A program made the translations under genes and the position numbers. Below, in pieces: positions 44,723-55,595 of a stretch of 64,000 nt of DNA (positions within the stretch are counted from its first letter, which is position 1; every line of letters starts with the position of its first letter). Source of the stretch: Portulaca oleracea (taxonomy: Eukaryota > Streptophyta > Magnoliopsida > Caryophyllales > Portulacaceae); assembly GCA_029582165.1 (NCBI GenBank), contig CM055882.1, positions 11,426,001 through 11,490,000 on the forward strand, read 5' to 3'. The notes under the pieces were generated by a model, which was not told the origin of the DNA, searched no databases, and saw nothing but the letters and a program-made list of their open reading frames with translations.

Positions 44723-45241
44723 GGGTTTTTGGCTGAGAAAAATCCGTACTGAGGGCCTTGTGATCGAGAATAATCCAAAGTGACTTTTTGGCTGGTGGCA
44801 GTCTATACTCATTCATTATTTTCTCGTAACATCCCAGATTAAAATTCTGGCACCGGAATGCTGATGTGGCAACCAGAGCACGTGCCATTTTAATTAAAAA
44901 CATGTCACGCCAATTTTTTTAATTCTATTTTATCGTTGAACAGTAGCCAACTAATGTTTTTCGGATTTTAAGGAAAATTAGATTATTTATTCCACCTAAT
45001 ACACTTCCCATTACTTCAAAATAAACGATAAAATAGAATTTTAAAAAATTGACGTGACATGCTTTTAATTAAAATGGCACGTGCTCCGGTTGACACATCG
45101 GTATTCCGGTGCCGGAATTTCAATCTGGGATGTTACGAGAAAATAATGAATAAGTATAGACTGCCACAAGCCAAAAAGTCACTTTGGATATTATTCTCGA
45201 TCACAAGACCCTCAGTACGGATTTTTCCCAGCCAAAAACCC
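44723..45241. mobile_element. Mutator-like fold-back MITE with empty site in the paralogous flank
   Basis: 519 bp; about 230-base inverted arms starting GGGTTTTTGGCTG and sharing AAAATCCGTACTGAGGG, AAAGTGACTTTTTGGCT and TTTTCTCGTAACATCCCAGA. Perfect 9-bp TSD AAAAATTTA (44714-44722, 45242-45250). The flank of NLR copy 1 has the uninterrupted site near 38640-38650. Confidence 0.92.
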
Positions 45242-45589
45242 AAAAATTTATCATAACATATTTTATCGAAAATATTTTTATGATAATATTTTTCATGATT
45301 AATATAATGATAGTAATTTTTTATACTAAAACATTGTATATATTTAGGGATGGCAAGGGGCGGATCAGGGACGTGGGAGTTTATCCCCATCCCCATCCCC
45401 ACGTATTAAACCACACCAACTGAACAAAAACTCTAGAAAGAGACTACAAACCCTAAATAAGGGTGCAATAAAAACTCTTACAAAAGAAGCTACGTACTAA
45501 CTTTATTTGCGTAAACGTAAAACCAAACTAACAATTGGAGAAGAAATCAATCAAATTAGGGCTTACCATCGACAAAAAAATCGATGTAA

Positions 45590-45835
45590 GTATTTTGTAT
45601 TACAAATAATAATAATAATTCATATAATAAGTCCTAAGAGATTAATAATCAAAGCCTAAAAAAATTTGACTCTATTAATCAAATACTCCCACCGTCCCAT
45701 GATGACAGTCTATTCTTTCTTTTACGGAAGTCCCAAAATAATCTTTCATTTTACTATATTTGATATTAAAATTCTTCTCTTCTCTCTAAAACTAATACAA
45801 AATTTTGTATTAAATAATATTCCATCTGTTTCATA
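45590..45835. repeat. right member of the direct repeat flanking the dead NLR copy
   Basis: Matches 40430-40690 in order. The stretch before it (45251-45589) is AT-rich, with a hAT-like tip TAGGGATGGCAAGGGGCGG at 45349 and no gene. Confidence 0.7.
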
Positions 45836-46053
45836 TTAATTATCGTCTTTAAAATTGTGTAGTCAAACATTTAAAATTTTGACCATAAATTTCAATGACT
45901 TGTCATATAAGATTACTATTACTAGATTCGTAACGAACAATACTATCATAAAAGTATAATATTACAATTGTTAATATAATATTATATAAGAAATTATCAA
46001 TCAAAGAATAATATTGGAGACCGTGATATTTAAATATATGACAATTAATGGAG
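45820..46053. mobile_element. Stowaway-like MITE
   Basis: Left TTCCATCTGTTTCATATTAA and right GACAATTAATGGAG near TA flanks. The right terminus is shortened. Confidence 0.5.
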
Positions 46054-46091
46054 TATTCACCTAAAAAGTTTTACTTCCTAGTAAAAAAAAT

Positions 46092-46486
46092 TTTTGGACC
46101 TCAATAATATCAACTTTGAGGTATTAGATACCAATAATACATATTATTTTATTGAACAGCGAAAGTATCAACTGTAGCTAGACCTATTTTCTCCAATAGT
46201 ACTACCACCTAATTATTATGGTTTTAACTCATGGACAAGACTCCATAATGTGTAACATGGAAGACAGATTGGTGTTCATGTCAACATTTTCTACACAAGC
46301 CTCGCTTTCCACATCATGTATTATGGAGTCGCATCATCTTTTCATAAGCTAAAACCATACCAAACCAGTGGTATACTGTTGGTAGAAAATAAGTCGATAG
46401 TTGATACTGCCAGTGGCTAATTAAGAAAATAGTCAATATTATTAGTGCCTAATACCCCCAAAGTTGGTATTATTAACGTCTAAAAT
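46092..46486. mobile_element. fold-back element
   Basis: Inverted arms: GACCTCAATAATATCAACTT pairs with AAGTTGGTATTATTAACGTC. Inner pairs follow (GTATCAACTGT / ATAGTTGATAC; ACTCCATAATG / ATTATGGAGT; GGTTTTAACT / AGCTAAAACC). No coding. The TSD is not resolved. Confidence 0.65.
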
Positions 46487-46526
46487 TCCGAGTAGAAGAG
46501 ACCATAATTATGCGATAAAGGCAATA

Positions 46527-46800
46527 CTCCCTTTTTTTATCTGTCATTTACGTTTTTCGAGGTCCATGTTTAATTAATAATTTCTCAGATAATATTTTTA
46601 TAGAAAAATACGATATTATGTTTTTTCAATAGTATTTTTTTTATTACGAATCTAATAATATTAATTTTATTTGATGAATTATTATATAAATTAAGATATT
46701 AATAATTAAATTTTTTAAGACAACTATATCACACTTAAATAAAAACGGTGGGAATAAAAAGGACAGAGTGACAAACAAATTTTTTTTTTTTGGATGGAGT
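46527..46800. mobile_element. Stowaway-like MITE
   Basis: CTCCCTTTTTTTATCTGTC at left next to TA and TGGATGGAG at right. Degenerate copy. Confidence 0.45.
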
Positions 46801-46860
46801 GGGTATGACTTATTATTATTTGTATAGAGTGAGACATTGTGACCCACAGACACAGTTCTT

Positions 46861-47370
46861 TAGGGGTGGGCACCATAAACCTAAACCGCAAATTGAACCG
46901 CAAAACCGCATAAATCAAACCGCAAAATGCGGTTAACCGAATTGATTTTTGCATAAAAGCGGTTTAGGTTTAGGTTTTGGATTTTCATGAAACGGTTAAC
47001 CACGGTTAACCGCTCTCAATTAAATTGAAAAAAAATTGAATTTATTAGTAATATGAATTTAATTTAACCGTGTATCGTTGTATCGAAATATGAATTTATT
47101 AGTAATATGATTGCATTTATTTGCATAAATGTTATTGTAAATTTCCAAGAAATTGGTTAATCATAAACCGTTTATGTTAACTGGGTAAATTTTCAGATTT
47201 TAAAAGTCGTTAACCGACACCGCTTCTAAATTGCGGTTTCGAGGTTTGATTTAGATTTCTAGATTTTAAAAACGGTTAACCGCACCGCATACTACGATTG
47301 CGGTTTAGGTTTTCAAAATCCAAAAACCTTAAAAGCGGTTAAGTGCATAAACCTGTTATGCTCATCCCTA
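46861..47370. mobile_element. hAT-like element rich in GGTTAACCG
   Basis: Tips TAGGGGTGGGCACC and, inverted, TAGGGATGAGCATAAC. Flanking octamers CAGTTCTT and CAATTCTC match at six of eight, consistent with an old 8-bp TSD. The interior repeats GCGGTTAACCG and AAACCGCA. Confidence 0.68.
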
Positions 47371-47980
47371 CAATTCTCCACGGTCGCACCCATGTGTAAG
47401 TTTTTAGATATTCACGTGTAAATTTTTGTTTTTGACAGTCGCACAAGCCACCATGCGGGTTGAGACACACAGATACAGTTCCCCACGATCCCACCCATGT
47501 GTAAATATTTTAACATATTCAAGTGCAATTTTTTTTAAAAAAATTTCACAGTCTCCAACTCATGAGGGTGTGTAATGAAAAATAGTCGGTTCGGATCGAA
47601 ATACAAACAACTAAGAAATGATAGATTGATGGAGAATAAAATAATAATAATGAGAGACGCCAAATTTATGTAGAAAACCTAAATCGAAAAAAAACCAAGT
47701 ATAGAGAAAAGCAAATCTACTATAAGCAAAAGAGAGTACAACAATCGATCTCAAAGCAATAAGCCCAAAAGAGGTCGACAAGAGATTAATACAACACTAA
47801 AAAATTAATCTCACAATTCTCAAAATAATAATAGTGAAGTATGTTAAATAACAGATGGATGATTGAAGTAGAGAGGCTTGTATTTTTTTGTTGGTGAAAT
47901 GCTTGAGAACAACAATCCCTTTTATATAGCATGGATGCTTAAGTTTGATAACCTTCAATTCATGGGTGCTACGTTATTAA
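47371..47980. other. intergenic, imperfect duplication
   Basis: Contains two related stretches, CGGTCGCACCCATGTGTAA (about 47391) and CGATCCCACCCATGTGTAA (about 47488), about 100 bases apart, each followed by a run ending near CACGTGTAA or CAAGTGCAA. No gene. Confidence 0.4.
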
Positions 47981-48144
47981 GACCCCGTTCTTTTGTACGT
48001 TGCATTTGCGTTGCGTTGCGTTTGCGTTGCGATAAGTTGTGGTAGAAATAGTTGAAAGGTAATAGTAATTTGCGATTTGTTGCGGTACGGTTGCGATAGG
48101 GTTGCGTTGCGGTATGTTGCGTTAACGCACAAAAGAACAGGGCC
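47981..48144. mobile_element. Harbinger-like MITE (GTTCTTT family)
   Basis: 164 bp; tips GACCCCGTTCTTTTGTACG and, inverted, GGCCCTGTTCTTTTGTGCG; TSD TAA on both sides. The interior is built of GTTGCG repeats. A sister copy lies at 52637-52780. Confidence 0.8.
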
Positions 48145-48305
48145 TAAGAAGTATAACGTAGTAATTAACTCCATCCTGTTTATGACAACACATAAGTTGT
48201 CTATAGGATTGGTGAAGACTAATATGGTCATTTTACACGTACTGCAATTGAAATGAGCAGTAACTCATTTGGTTGAATATGAAATGTTTTTGGGACATAT
48301 CATAA

Positions 48306-48766
48306 CAGGGTGTCCAAAATTGGTTAACCGTATTAGCAGTTTACGGATTTTATAAATCTAAACTGCTTTATGTGGTTAACCGGCCAATTTGCGGTTAACC
48401 GTTTTTGTAAACTAGAAACCAAAACAAACCTAAATCACCAGTTAACCGCATTGATAACATGATTAACCGTTTTTTGGGTTCGGTTTATGGTTAACCATTG
48501 GTTTCTAAAAATTTTAAGTAACAAGTAAGGAAGAAAAATTAACATTTTGCTTTAAAATTTCCAATTTTGTAACTAAATTAATCAAAATCGGTTAACCACA
48601 GTTAATCGTTTCACAAAAATACAAAACCGAAACGTAAACCACTTAAACTGGTTTAGTTAACCTAAACCGCAATTTTCAAAAGACCACATGGTTAACCGCT
48701 TTTACCAGTTTTATTTATGCAGTTTTGCAGCTTGATTTTTTGTTTTAGTTTTGTTGGACACCCCTA
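48306..48766. mobile_element. hAT-like element rich in GGTTAACCG, intact relative of 12479-17580
   Basis: Tips CAGGGTGTCCAAAATTGG and, inverted, TAGGGGTGTCCAACAAAAC. Shares AAGTAACAAGTAAGGAAG and TTTGCTTTAAAAT with the split copy. The TSD is not clear. Confidence 0.65.
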
Positions 48767-48796
48767 CACACTACAAAGTCCCCAACGCATGCGTAG

Positions 48797-49027
48797 CAGT
48801 GGCGGATCTAAACTACGAAATTAGCGGTGTCCACTTAATAATATTTTGAATAGTGGGACTTCTGTGTTGAATTGGACACCCTTATTAATATTTTTTCAGT
48901 CTTTTCTAGAGTGTACACTTCACATAAATATACAATAACCTCCTAAAATATAGTAGGTTTCTTAAAAAAAATTTCGGAGCTTGGGGTGTCCGTGGACACC
49001 CTTAGGATATATGGAGATCCGCCCCTA
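48797..49027. mobile_element. small hAT-like element (CAGTGGCGGATC tip)
   Basis: Tips CAGTGGCGGATCTAAA and, inverted, TAGGGGCGGATCTCC; flanks ATGCGTAG and ATCGTAGT suggest an 8-bp TSD with an indel. Inner repeats GTGTCCAC / GTGGACACCC. A truncated relative remains at about 49930-50105, interrupted by a CTTT microsatellite. Confidence 0.65.
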
Positions 49028-50195
49028 ATCGTAGTAAGGCTAATTTTAGGGTTTGATATAGTTGAGAGGGTAGGGAAGAGTTGAGGAGTATTTCTAACGG
49101 TTTTCACTATTTCTCATATCTTAAAGATGGATGTTAAGTGGGTGAGGGTAAAAATGTACTAAAAGTTACCATAATTTATTAAAAGTTACCAAAAATTACT
49201 GAAATTTATTGTACATATGAAAAATAACATTTAACATATAAACCAAAAGTTATCGAAAGTGTCATTTACTATTTCACCATTTACCACTAAACTTTACAGA
49301 TGAGGGGTGTAGTCTACTCCTTCATATCCCCCTTAGCTCTCTTTTTTTAACACCAAAATTGAGGTATAAGAGAGAGTTCAGTAATATAATGGCATATCTA
49401 ATATGTAAATTAAAAACTTATTCTTATGAACCCTCTTGATTTCAATCAAATTTCCCAACCAAGTGTAAATTATTACTCTTACAAAACAGTCACATACTGT
49501 CACCCTCCTTGTCTTGACTCTTACTCTTACTCTTACTTATACCCCCCCCCCCCACACACACACACAAAGACCCGAAATTGAAATAGTGAACTATAGTGAA
49601 AATTAGAGAATTAGTGATAGATACATTAAAATTCACAGCAGTCAAAGGCAATCGTGCTTCTATTCCAGTCACCGACGAACGGATGACAGTATTGGCAGCT
49701 GCGCTTTGGCGACCTTCGGTGGCTTGATGCTTGGTGTGGTAAGGCGTGGGGTCGCGCGGCGACCAACCGAGAGAGCCAAATGATAGAAGAGCCTGGTCCT
49801 ATGCTACTTCGTGCGTTCAAGAGAAGAGAGTGGGAGTGAAAATTATTAATTCAATTTACTCATTTTACTCAAAAATCAAAACAATGCGTTTCCTTTTTTT
49901 TAGAAAAAAAGCTGAAATATGTATGTTTAGGCTATCTGTTAAATTGGACAATGATACTAATTTTTTGGGGAGTTTTTGGGGGTGTCTACTTAATATAGTC
50001 ATATATCTCCTTCTCTAAATGTTATAAGATGTGCAATTTTCTTTCTTTCTTTCTTTCTTTTGGGTTTGGGATATCCATGGACACCCCACATAGAGATCTG
50101 CCCCTATTCTTATGTAGTCCTATTTTGTATTTTTGCTATACTCGTCTCCTGGTTATTTAGCCAAATACTTGTTGACTTGTTGTAGGTAACTATAT
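49028..50195. other. intergenic with repeat remnants
   Basis: AT-rich sequence with a C-run plus AC microsatellite at about 49543-49564, a GC-richer patch near 49640-49830 with no recognisable domain, and the hAT remnant near 49930-50105. No gene supported. Confidence 0.4.
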
Positions 50196-50465
50196 CTATT
50201 TTTTTTTATATTTCGGGTAAACAAGATATATCAAACACTTAGGGACCCTTCTATCAAGGCATCTTCCTAAGTTATTTGCATGAATGATAAAAGAAGAGGC
50301 CAACGAAGGGCTACAAATCCAAACATCGACTTTATCTAGAAAATGATCAAGATTAGCCATCCAATTTGCCGCTGAATTTGCTTCACGGTAGACATTGCAA
50401 ATAGTAGAATCTTCCAATTTGCCGTTGAGTTTGCTTCACGGTAGCCGGTAGGCTAATGAGGTAGA
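50196..50465 (-). pseudogene. LINE RNase H-domain fragment
   Basis: Minus-strand translation includes CNVYREANSAANWMANL, the end of the RNase H-like domain (consensus around REANxxADxLAN) of plant LINEs or RVT_3 proteins. A second degenerate copy of the YREANS/TAN segment lies next to it (50415-50450), suggesting a small tandem duplication. No polymerase part remains. Confidence 0.6.
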
Positions 50466-50787
50466 GAAAATGGTTAGGGTTTTGAGATGAGAATATTGAA
50501 TTCAGACTAGGTTTAGGGTTGTCGTTCCTGTAGTTTAATTAGGCTAACTCTATGAGAATAGATAATTAGAATAGTTAAGCTAGCCCCTGATCCTCGAGAG
50601 AGGGCTTAGGCGAAGTCTCTGACCCTCGAGAGAGGGCTTTGAGTCATTGACCGTCGAGAGTGGGATTTGGTGTAATTTAATAATGCAATCGACCCCTCTT
50701 AATTACTTGTATAGAATTGGTATGTTAGACTACTCAAATTAATTAGTTGTTGAAAATTGATTTTGTTGTTTGGACGTCTTTTACTGC

Positions 50788-51477
50788 AATATGTATTATA
50801 TGCTCCTGGAGCATGTGCTCCGGATCCTACCGTGACATATGACATTGTTCATCCATAAAAGAGTTTTTGTTCACTCATAACTAGATATGATAGTTCACGA
50901 CATATATTGAGATTGTTCACCATGTATATCAAGATTGTTCACTAGATATGTTGATATTGTTCACTAAATATGTTACAATTGTTCATCATGTAACTAGTGG
51001 TTGTTCATTGAAAATATTTCCATTGTTCACCATGTCATTATTTACTAATTCATTGCTTAGTCATTCACTCCTGCAAGTTCAAGTACATGTTATTCGATAA
51101 GTTCTAATGATAAAAATTTTGTCACATAAGAAGATTATATATTATAAATTGATTTCATGAGTAAACGATTTTAATCTTTCAGTTGAGCAAACAAGTTATG
51201 ATGAACTATGTGGAACAAGTTCAATAAACAATATAGTTGAAGTAAATGAACAACGTAGTCAAAGTAAATGAACAATGCAGTTGAAGTGAGTGAACAATCT
51301 AACTCAATTTAGTGAACATCGTATGGTGAACAATGTTGTTAACTTCAGTAAACAATTCAGTTTAACTGACGCTGGTAACCGACAAGTAGTTATTGATTTT
51401 TTTTTGAAAAAAAAATCTGACATGACTGCCATGTCATCTTCTGGAGCACATGCTCTAGCAGCATACAATAATTTGCA
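50788..51477. mobile_element. fold-back element with opposed TTGTTCA / TGAACAA arrays
   Basis: 690 bp bracketed by the 10-bp direct repeat CTTTTACTGC (50778-50787, 51478-51487). Subterminal arms GAGCATGTGCTCCGGA and TCTGGAGCACATGCTC are inverted. The left half has about nine ATTGTTCAC-type units spaced 18-30 bases; the right half has about seven TGAACAAT-type units in the opposite sense. No conserved protein. The TSD length fits a Mutator-like element. Confidence 0.83.
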
Positions 51478-52227
51478 CTTTTACTGCGTTCGTAGTTTGT
51501 AGTTATCATCACTATCATCCGGTTTTTCTACCTAACTTGAAACACTTGAATCAGCTTTGATTGCGTAGAATATAAATCCCTGTGGATAAGGCAACCGTAC
51601 TCCCAAAAACATTACGGTTTGAAAAAAAATTAGAATAACTTATACTTGTATTATCACATCTGCTTTCACATTATTTAACATGCGCCAACCTACACTAACC
51701 TACACTAAACTGCATCATCTGCACCAACCTGCATCTACATATACCAATCTACATCAACTTAAATTCACCTGCAAACTGCACTTTTTCAACTGCTCTAAAG
51801 AAATGACCCTAAAACACTAAAATCTAGCTCAAACGTTGTCAATGATCACTTAAAAATGTAAAGTAGACACCCTACGACGAATACGAGGCAGTCTCTTCTG
51901 TTTGGTTTCATCCTTCCAGATTTTGGCAATGTCTTCTGAAACTTTGATTGCATCCTCGGAAAGACCTGTTTTTGTAAATCTAGCTACATATAACCCATCA
52001 ACGCCTTTCCATCCGTTTGGAAATGGAGCTTTTAGGTATCCGTTTTTGGAAAGGAAGTCACTTTCCTGTTGTCAGCGGAAAAAAAAAACATCAGTAATTT
52101 TGACCCACACAAACCATATCAACTCTGAAAAATTATTGAACATTTGACAAAGGACACCGGCCTTTTTTTTATTTTTTATTTTTGCTTATCTTTTGATTTT
52201 TTAAAGTTACATCAATAATTATTTATA

Positions 52228-52435
52228 GGTCTTGTTCTTTGGTTAACTTTCCCAACTTATTCAAATTTATCCAAACTTACCCAAACCTAACACAATTTAC
52301 CAAAAAAAACATTCACCCTGAAAACACAATTCCCCAAAAAAGTTTCATAACTTATTATAGCTTATTCCAACTTATCCTAACATATCTCAACTTATCCATC
52401 CAAATCTGAAAATAATCTAACCAAAGAACAGGGTC
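52228..52435. mobile_element. Harbinger-like MITE (GTTCTTT family) inside the YUCCA pseudogene
   Basis: Tips GGTCTTGTTCTTTGGTTA and, inverted, GACCCTGTTCTTTGGTTA; TSD ATA on both sides. The interior has repeats of CAACTTAT. Confidence 0.75.
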
Positions 52436-52636
52436 ATAGTTTAATAGATGAATTTTTTTACTAATTTTAAAGTGATTAAATTATAATTATTATTTTTGTA
52501 TCTATCAATATTTATTTTTTAAGCAAATGTATAAATTTATTTTTTTATTTTTAATTTACTTAATTTTTTCTGTTTTAGTTTTTTCACAATAATGATGTGG
52601 CAAATACTTTCTTGTAAAATAATTTTAGCATACTTA

Positions 52637-52780
52637 GGCATCGTTATTTTGTCCATTAATGCAACTAACTGCAACGCAAGGTACCATAACATACCGCAAC
52701 ATATCTTTTAACTATTTCCACCGCAACTTAACGCAATCTAACGCAACTAAACGTAACACAACGCGCAAAAGAACAGGGCC
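52637..52780. mobile_element. Harbinger-like MITE, sister of 47981-48144
   Basis: Right tip, inverted, GGCCCTGTTCTTTTGCGCG; left tip GGCATCGTTATTTTGTCC; TSD TTA on both sides. The interior is built of CGCAAC repeats. Confidence 0.75.
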
Positions 52781-53456
52781 TTATGTGAATATGTCATATC
52801 ATACAAGGGGCAAGACACATATCATTTTCAATTTGATAATTAATCGTAATTGTGACAAAAATTAATATAGAAAATTATATTATTTATAAAAAAGAAACTA
52901 ATATAAAAAATGAATGAAAAAGTAAGCACTTAAGATCAAAATTGATATAATGCAGGAGAGGAAGAAAAATTTAGAAGATATATGATAATAGAGTGGATAC
53001 CTTGTCTAGGATTTTTTCCTCTGCTGTGACTACAACCCAGTTGCATATGTACTCCACCTGTAGCTTGTTCTCCGCTGAGGAGGTGTTGATCCTCCACATC
53101 CTAGAAGTGTCATCAAACCTGGCTGACTGAACCCAGTTGTTGAAGTATGGTTGGATCCCAAAGTGGGTGGCATAGGAGTCAAGGTAGCTTATGAACTCAT
53201 TTTTGGATGGGTACTCTGGGAAGTCATCTGGGAATGGGAAGTTTGGGAGTTTACAGAAGCGCTTTGGAAGGTAAAGCTTGAGATAGTCATACAGTGACTC
53301 TATGCAGTTTGCTTGCTCAACCATGATGAAGGGGACCTCTCGTTTCCTGAGCCCGGAAGCCACTGCCAGGCCCGGAAGCCCTGCACCCACTACCACTGGC
53401 CCGTTTATCCATATGCACCGACAACGACTAAATTGGAACTCTTCTTCATTCGCCAT

Positions 53457-54380
53457 TTCTGTTTTAATTTGAGATCTTGTAATTAATATGTGTAGTATGA
53501 TATGGAGGATATATAGAGTAATGTTACAGATCGAGATGATGAAGACAACCTTTCTTTGGCTTCATTTGATTGATAAAGAGAAAGAGAACGAGGATATACT
53601 GAAATCTGAATGATGCCAAGGGGTTTAAATCAAGGGTACGTGACACCCAGCCTCGAGACCAGCATGCATGTGACTGATCGATGCACCCTCGCTTAAATTA
53701 AAAAAGGGATTACTCACTCTTTAACGTTTCAATACTTATTTATTTTTTAATGATGAGACTATGACAGTCTTATGCTAAGATTTTTTTTAATGAGTGATTT
53801 AGGTGAAATATAAGATGATTAGTAATCATCTTGTATTAATATATTTATTATTTTACTAAATTAAATTAAGGTAGTTGAAAAACAATTGAGTTATGCACAA
53901 ATTGAAATATGTATAACATGATCAAAGAAGTATGACTCAAAGCTCAACTCCTCCAAAAACAGACCCTAATAGTCAAGACCATTAGTGCTCAGTGCTCACC
54001 TTCGGATGACTGCTCGCTAACAACCGTCTCTCCCTCTCAACCTCACTGTGTGATGTGTTCCTCGCCCTCTTTTCTCTCCTCTGTTTTGGACCCACAGTTT
54101 TTTATAAATTGACACTTTATGGTCATCTTAATACTTTACGTGTTAAAACCCCTTGAGGACCTTGGCAGAGCTAGGCTTAAGGACCTTGACAACTGGATAT
54201 ATTAGAATTGATACTTTCCTGATTGCTTTAAAAGATTTACTACATATAATCTACATATAAGAAGGAAAGAAGATCGTGATTGCTACAAAAAGGAAACTTC
54301 AAGAGAATGAAGGAAAATCCAAAGCAAGAAAGGAAGGAAGATCATGAAGATTTATTTCAAACGGTCAACAAAGCTGCAAG
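53457..54380. other. upstream flank of the YUCCA pseudogene
   Basis: AT-rich, with no gene or clear repeat boundary recognised. Confidence 0.4.
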
Positions 54381-55039
54381 TAGAGCTGGCTAATAGGTCA
54401 GGTCGAGTCGGGTTCGTGTCAAACTTAAACAGGTTCAAAATCCTCCGCCCTGAACCTAACCCATTTATTAAACGGGTTGAAAACTGAAATCGTTTACCGT
54501 TTAAATTTTAAACGGGTTGACCTTATTTTGACCTATTTACCCATTTAAGTAAACGTGTTAGAATAAAGTTACCAATTTACCCATTTAACCATTAACTCAT
54601 TTATATAAAACAACTCATTGTGGGATCGTGATAATGACATATCATACTCAACAATTTGCGTGGTAATATAATTCGAATTATATATAAGGAGATATCTTTT
54701 AATTCATAGTCAAAGATAAATATAAATTAAAATTACAAGTCTTATGTATATTTCAAAGAATATTAACCGTAACTTTCACCTAAGTTTATTGATAAACAAT
54801 ATGATTGGGTAACAATTATCGAGCAAATTATTTGACCCATTTAACATGCCTAATTAAACGGGTTAAGTAGTGTTTTTTCGTGTCGAAAATCCTAACATGA
54901 ACCTAACTCATTTAATTAAACGGGTTTACCGTGTCAACCCATTTAATTAAACGAGTTGAAAATTTCTACCTAAACTTGTTTAATATCGTGTTAGGTTCAG
55001 GTCGCGGTAATCGTGTCGGGTCAGCTTTTCCCAACTCTA
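54381..55039. mobile_element. hAT-like element (TAGAGCTGG tip)
   Basis: Tips TAGAGCTGGCTAATAGG and, inverted, TAGAGTTGGGAAAAGCTG. Flanks GCTGCAAG and GCTCAAGT resemble an 8-bp TSD with an indel. The interior repeats AAACGGGTTGA and ACCCATTTAA. No coding. Confidence 0.65.
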
Positions 55040-55595
55040 GCTCAAGTATAAATACATTAGATTGAAGAATGCATCGATTCTAAGGAAGAAATCGAAGAGT
55101 AAGAAATCCGTGAGGATTTCTGAGTGTAGTCTTTGAGAGACGAGTTTTTGAGTGTGTTATAACCTAAGGGAATTGGCAAGTTATTGGTAGCAAGGTTCTG
55201 TGAGTGAAAGCACCTTGCTGTGTTAGTGCGTTGATTTGTGAAAACTTAAAGTGCCTTTCTGTAAGGCACTCTTCTGTTTGTAGTTGCAACAAGGACCTCT
55301 ATCCCTTGTGCAACGAGGTTACTTCTTTAATTCTCCTTATGGTGTAATGCCCTTCAAGTTCTTTCAATAAAGAAAAGTTTATTTCGTTACACTGTGTATT
55401 AAATCTTGACTAGGGTCAATACTAATTGCTAGTGTCCTTACCTAAATGTGCAGAATCTTTTGATAATCCTATTCACCCCCTCCAGAGTTCGTTCATTATG
55501 GTCTATTTATGCATTGGGTCATCACTCTTAATACTTTATGGTCACTCTTCTCTCCCCCACCCCCCCAACCCAAAAAAAAAAATTATACATGGGAT
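55040..55595. other. LTR-like or transcribed tail, unresolved
   Basis: Sequence such as TTTCTGTAAGGCACTCTTC and CAATAAAGAAAAGTTTATTT looks like an R/U5 region with a polyadenylation signal, but no LTR limits could be fixed. No gene. Confidence 0.3.

Larger units (their letters stand above)
51850..53456 (-). pseudogene. YUCCA-like flavin monooxygenase, first and last exons only
   Basis: YUCCA enzymes convert indole-3-pyruvate to auxin in the cytosol or ER. First exon (about 53001-53456, donor GTATCC): FAD motif VVVGAGLPGLAVASGL, then YLKLYLPKRFCKLP, FPDDFPEYPSKNEFISYLDS, DDTSRMWRINT, YICNWVVVTAEE. The usual run between CIESLY and the YLKLYLPK block is shortened, and the ATGE motif is degraded. 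Last exon (51850-52065, after CAACAG): FLSKNGYLKAPFPNGWKGVD, GLYVARFTKTGLS, ending LPRIRRRVSTLHF. Between them (52066-53000) there is no NADPH-binding GxGxxG exon or FMO signature; instead there are two MITEs. I therefore call it a deletion pseudogene, although splicing first to last exon would keep frame. Confidence 0.85.
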
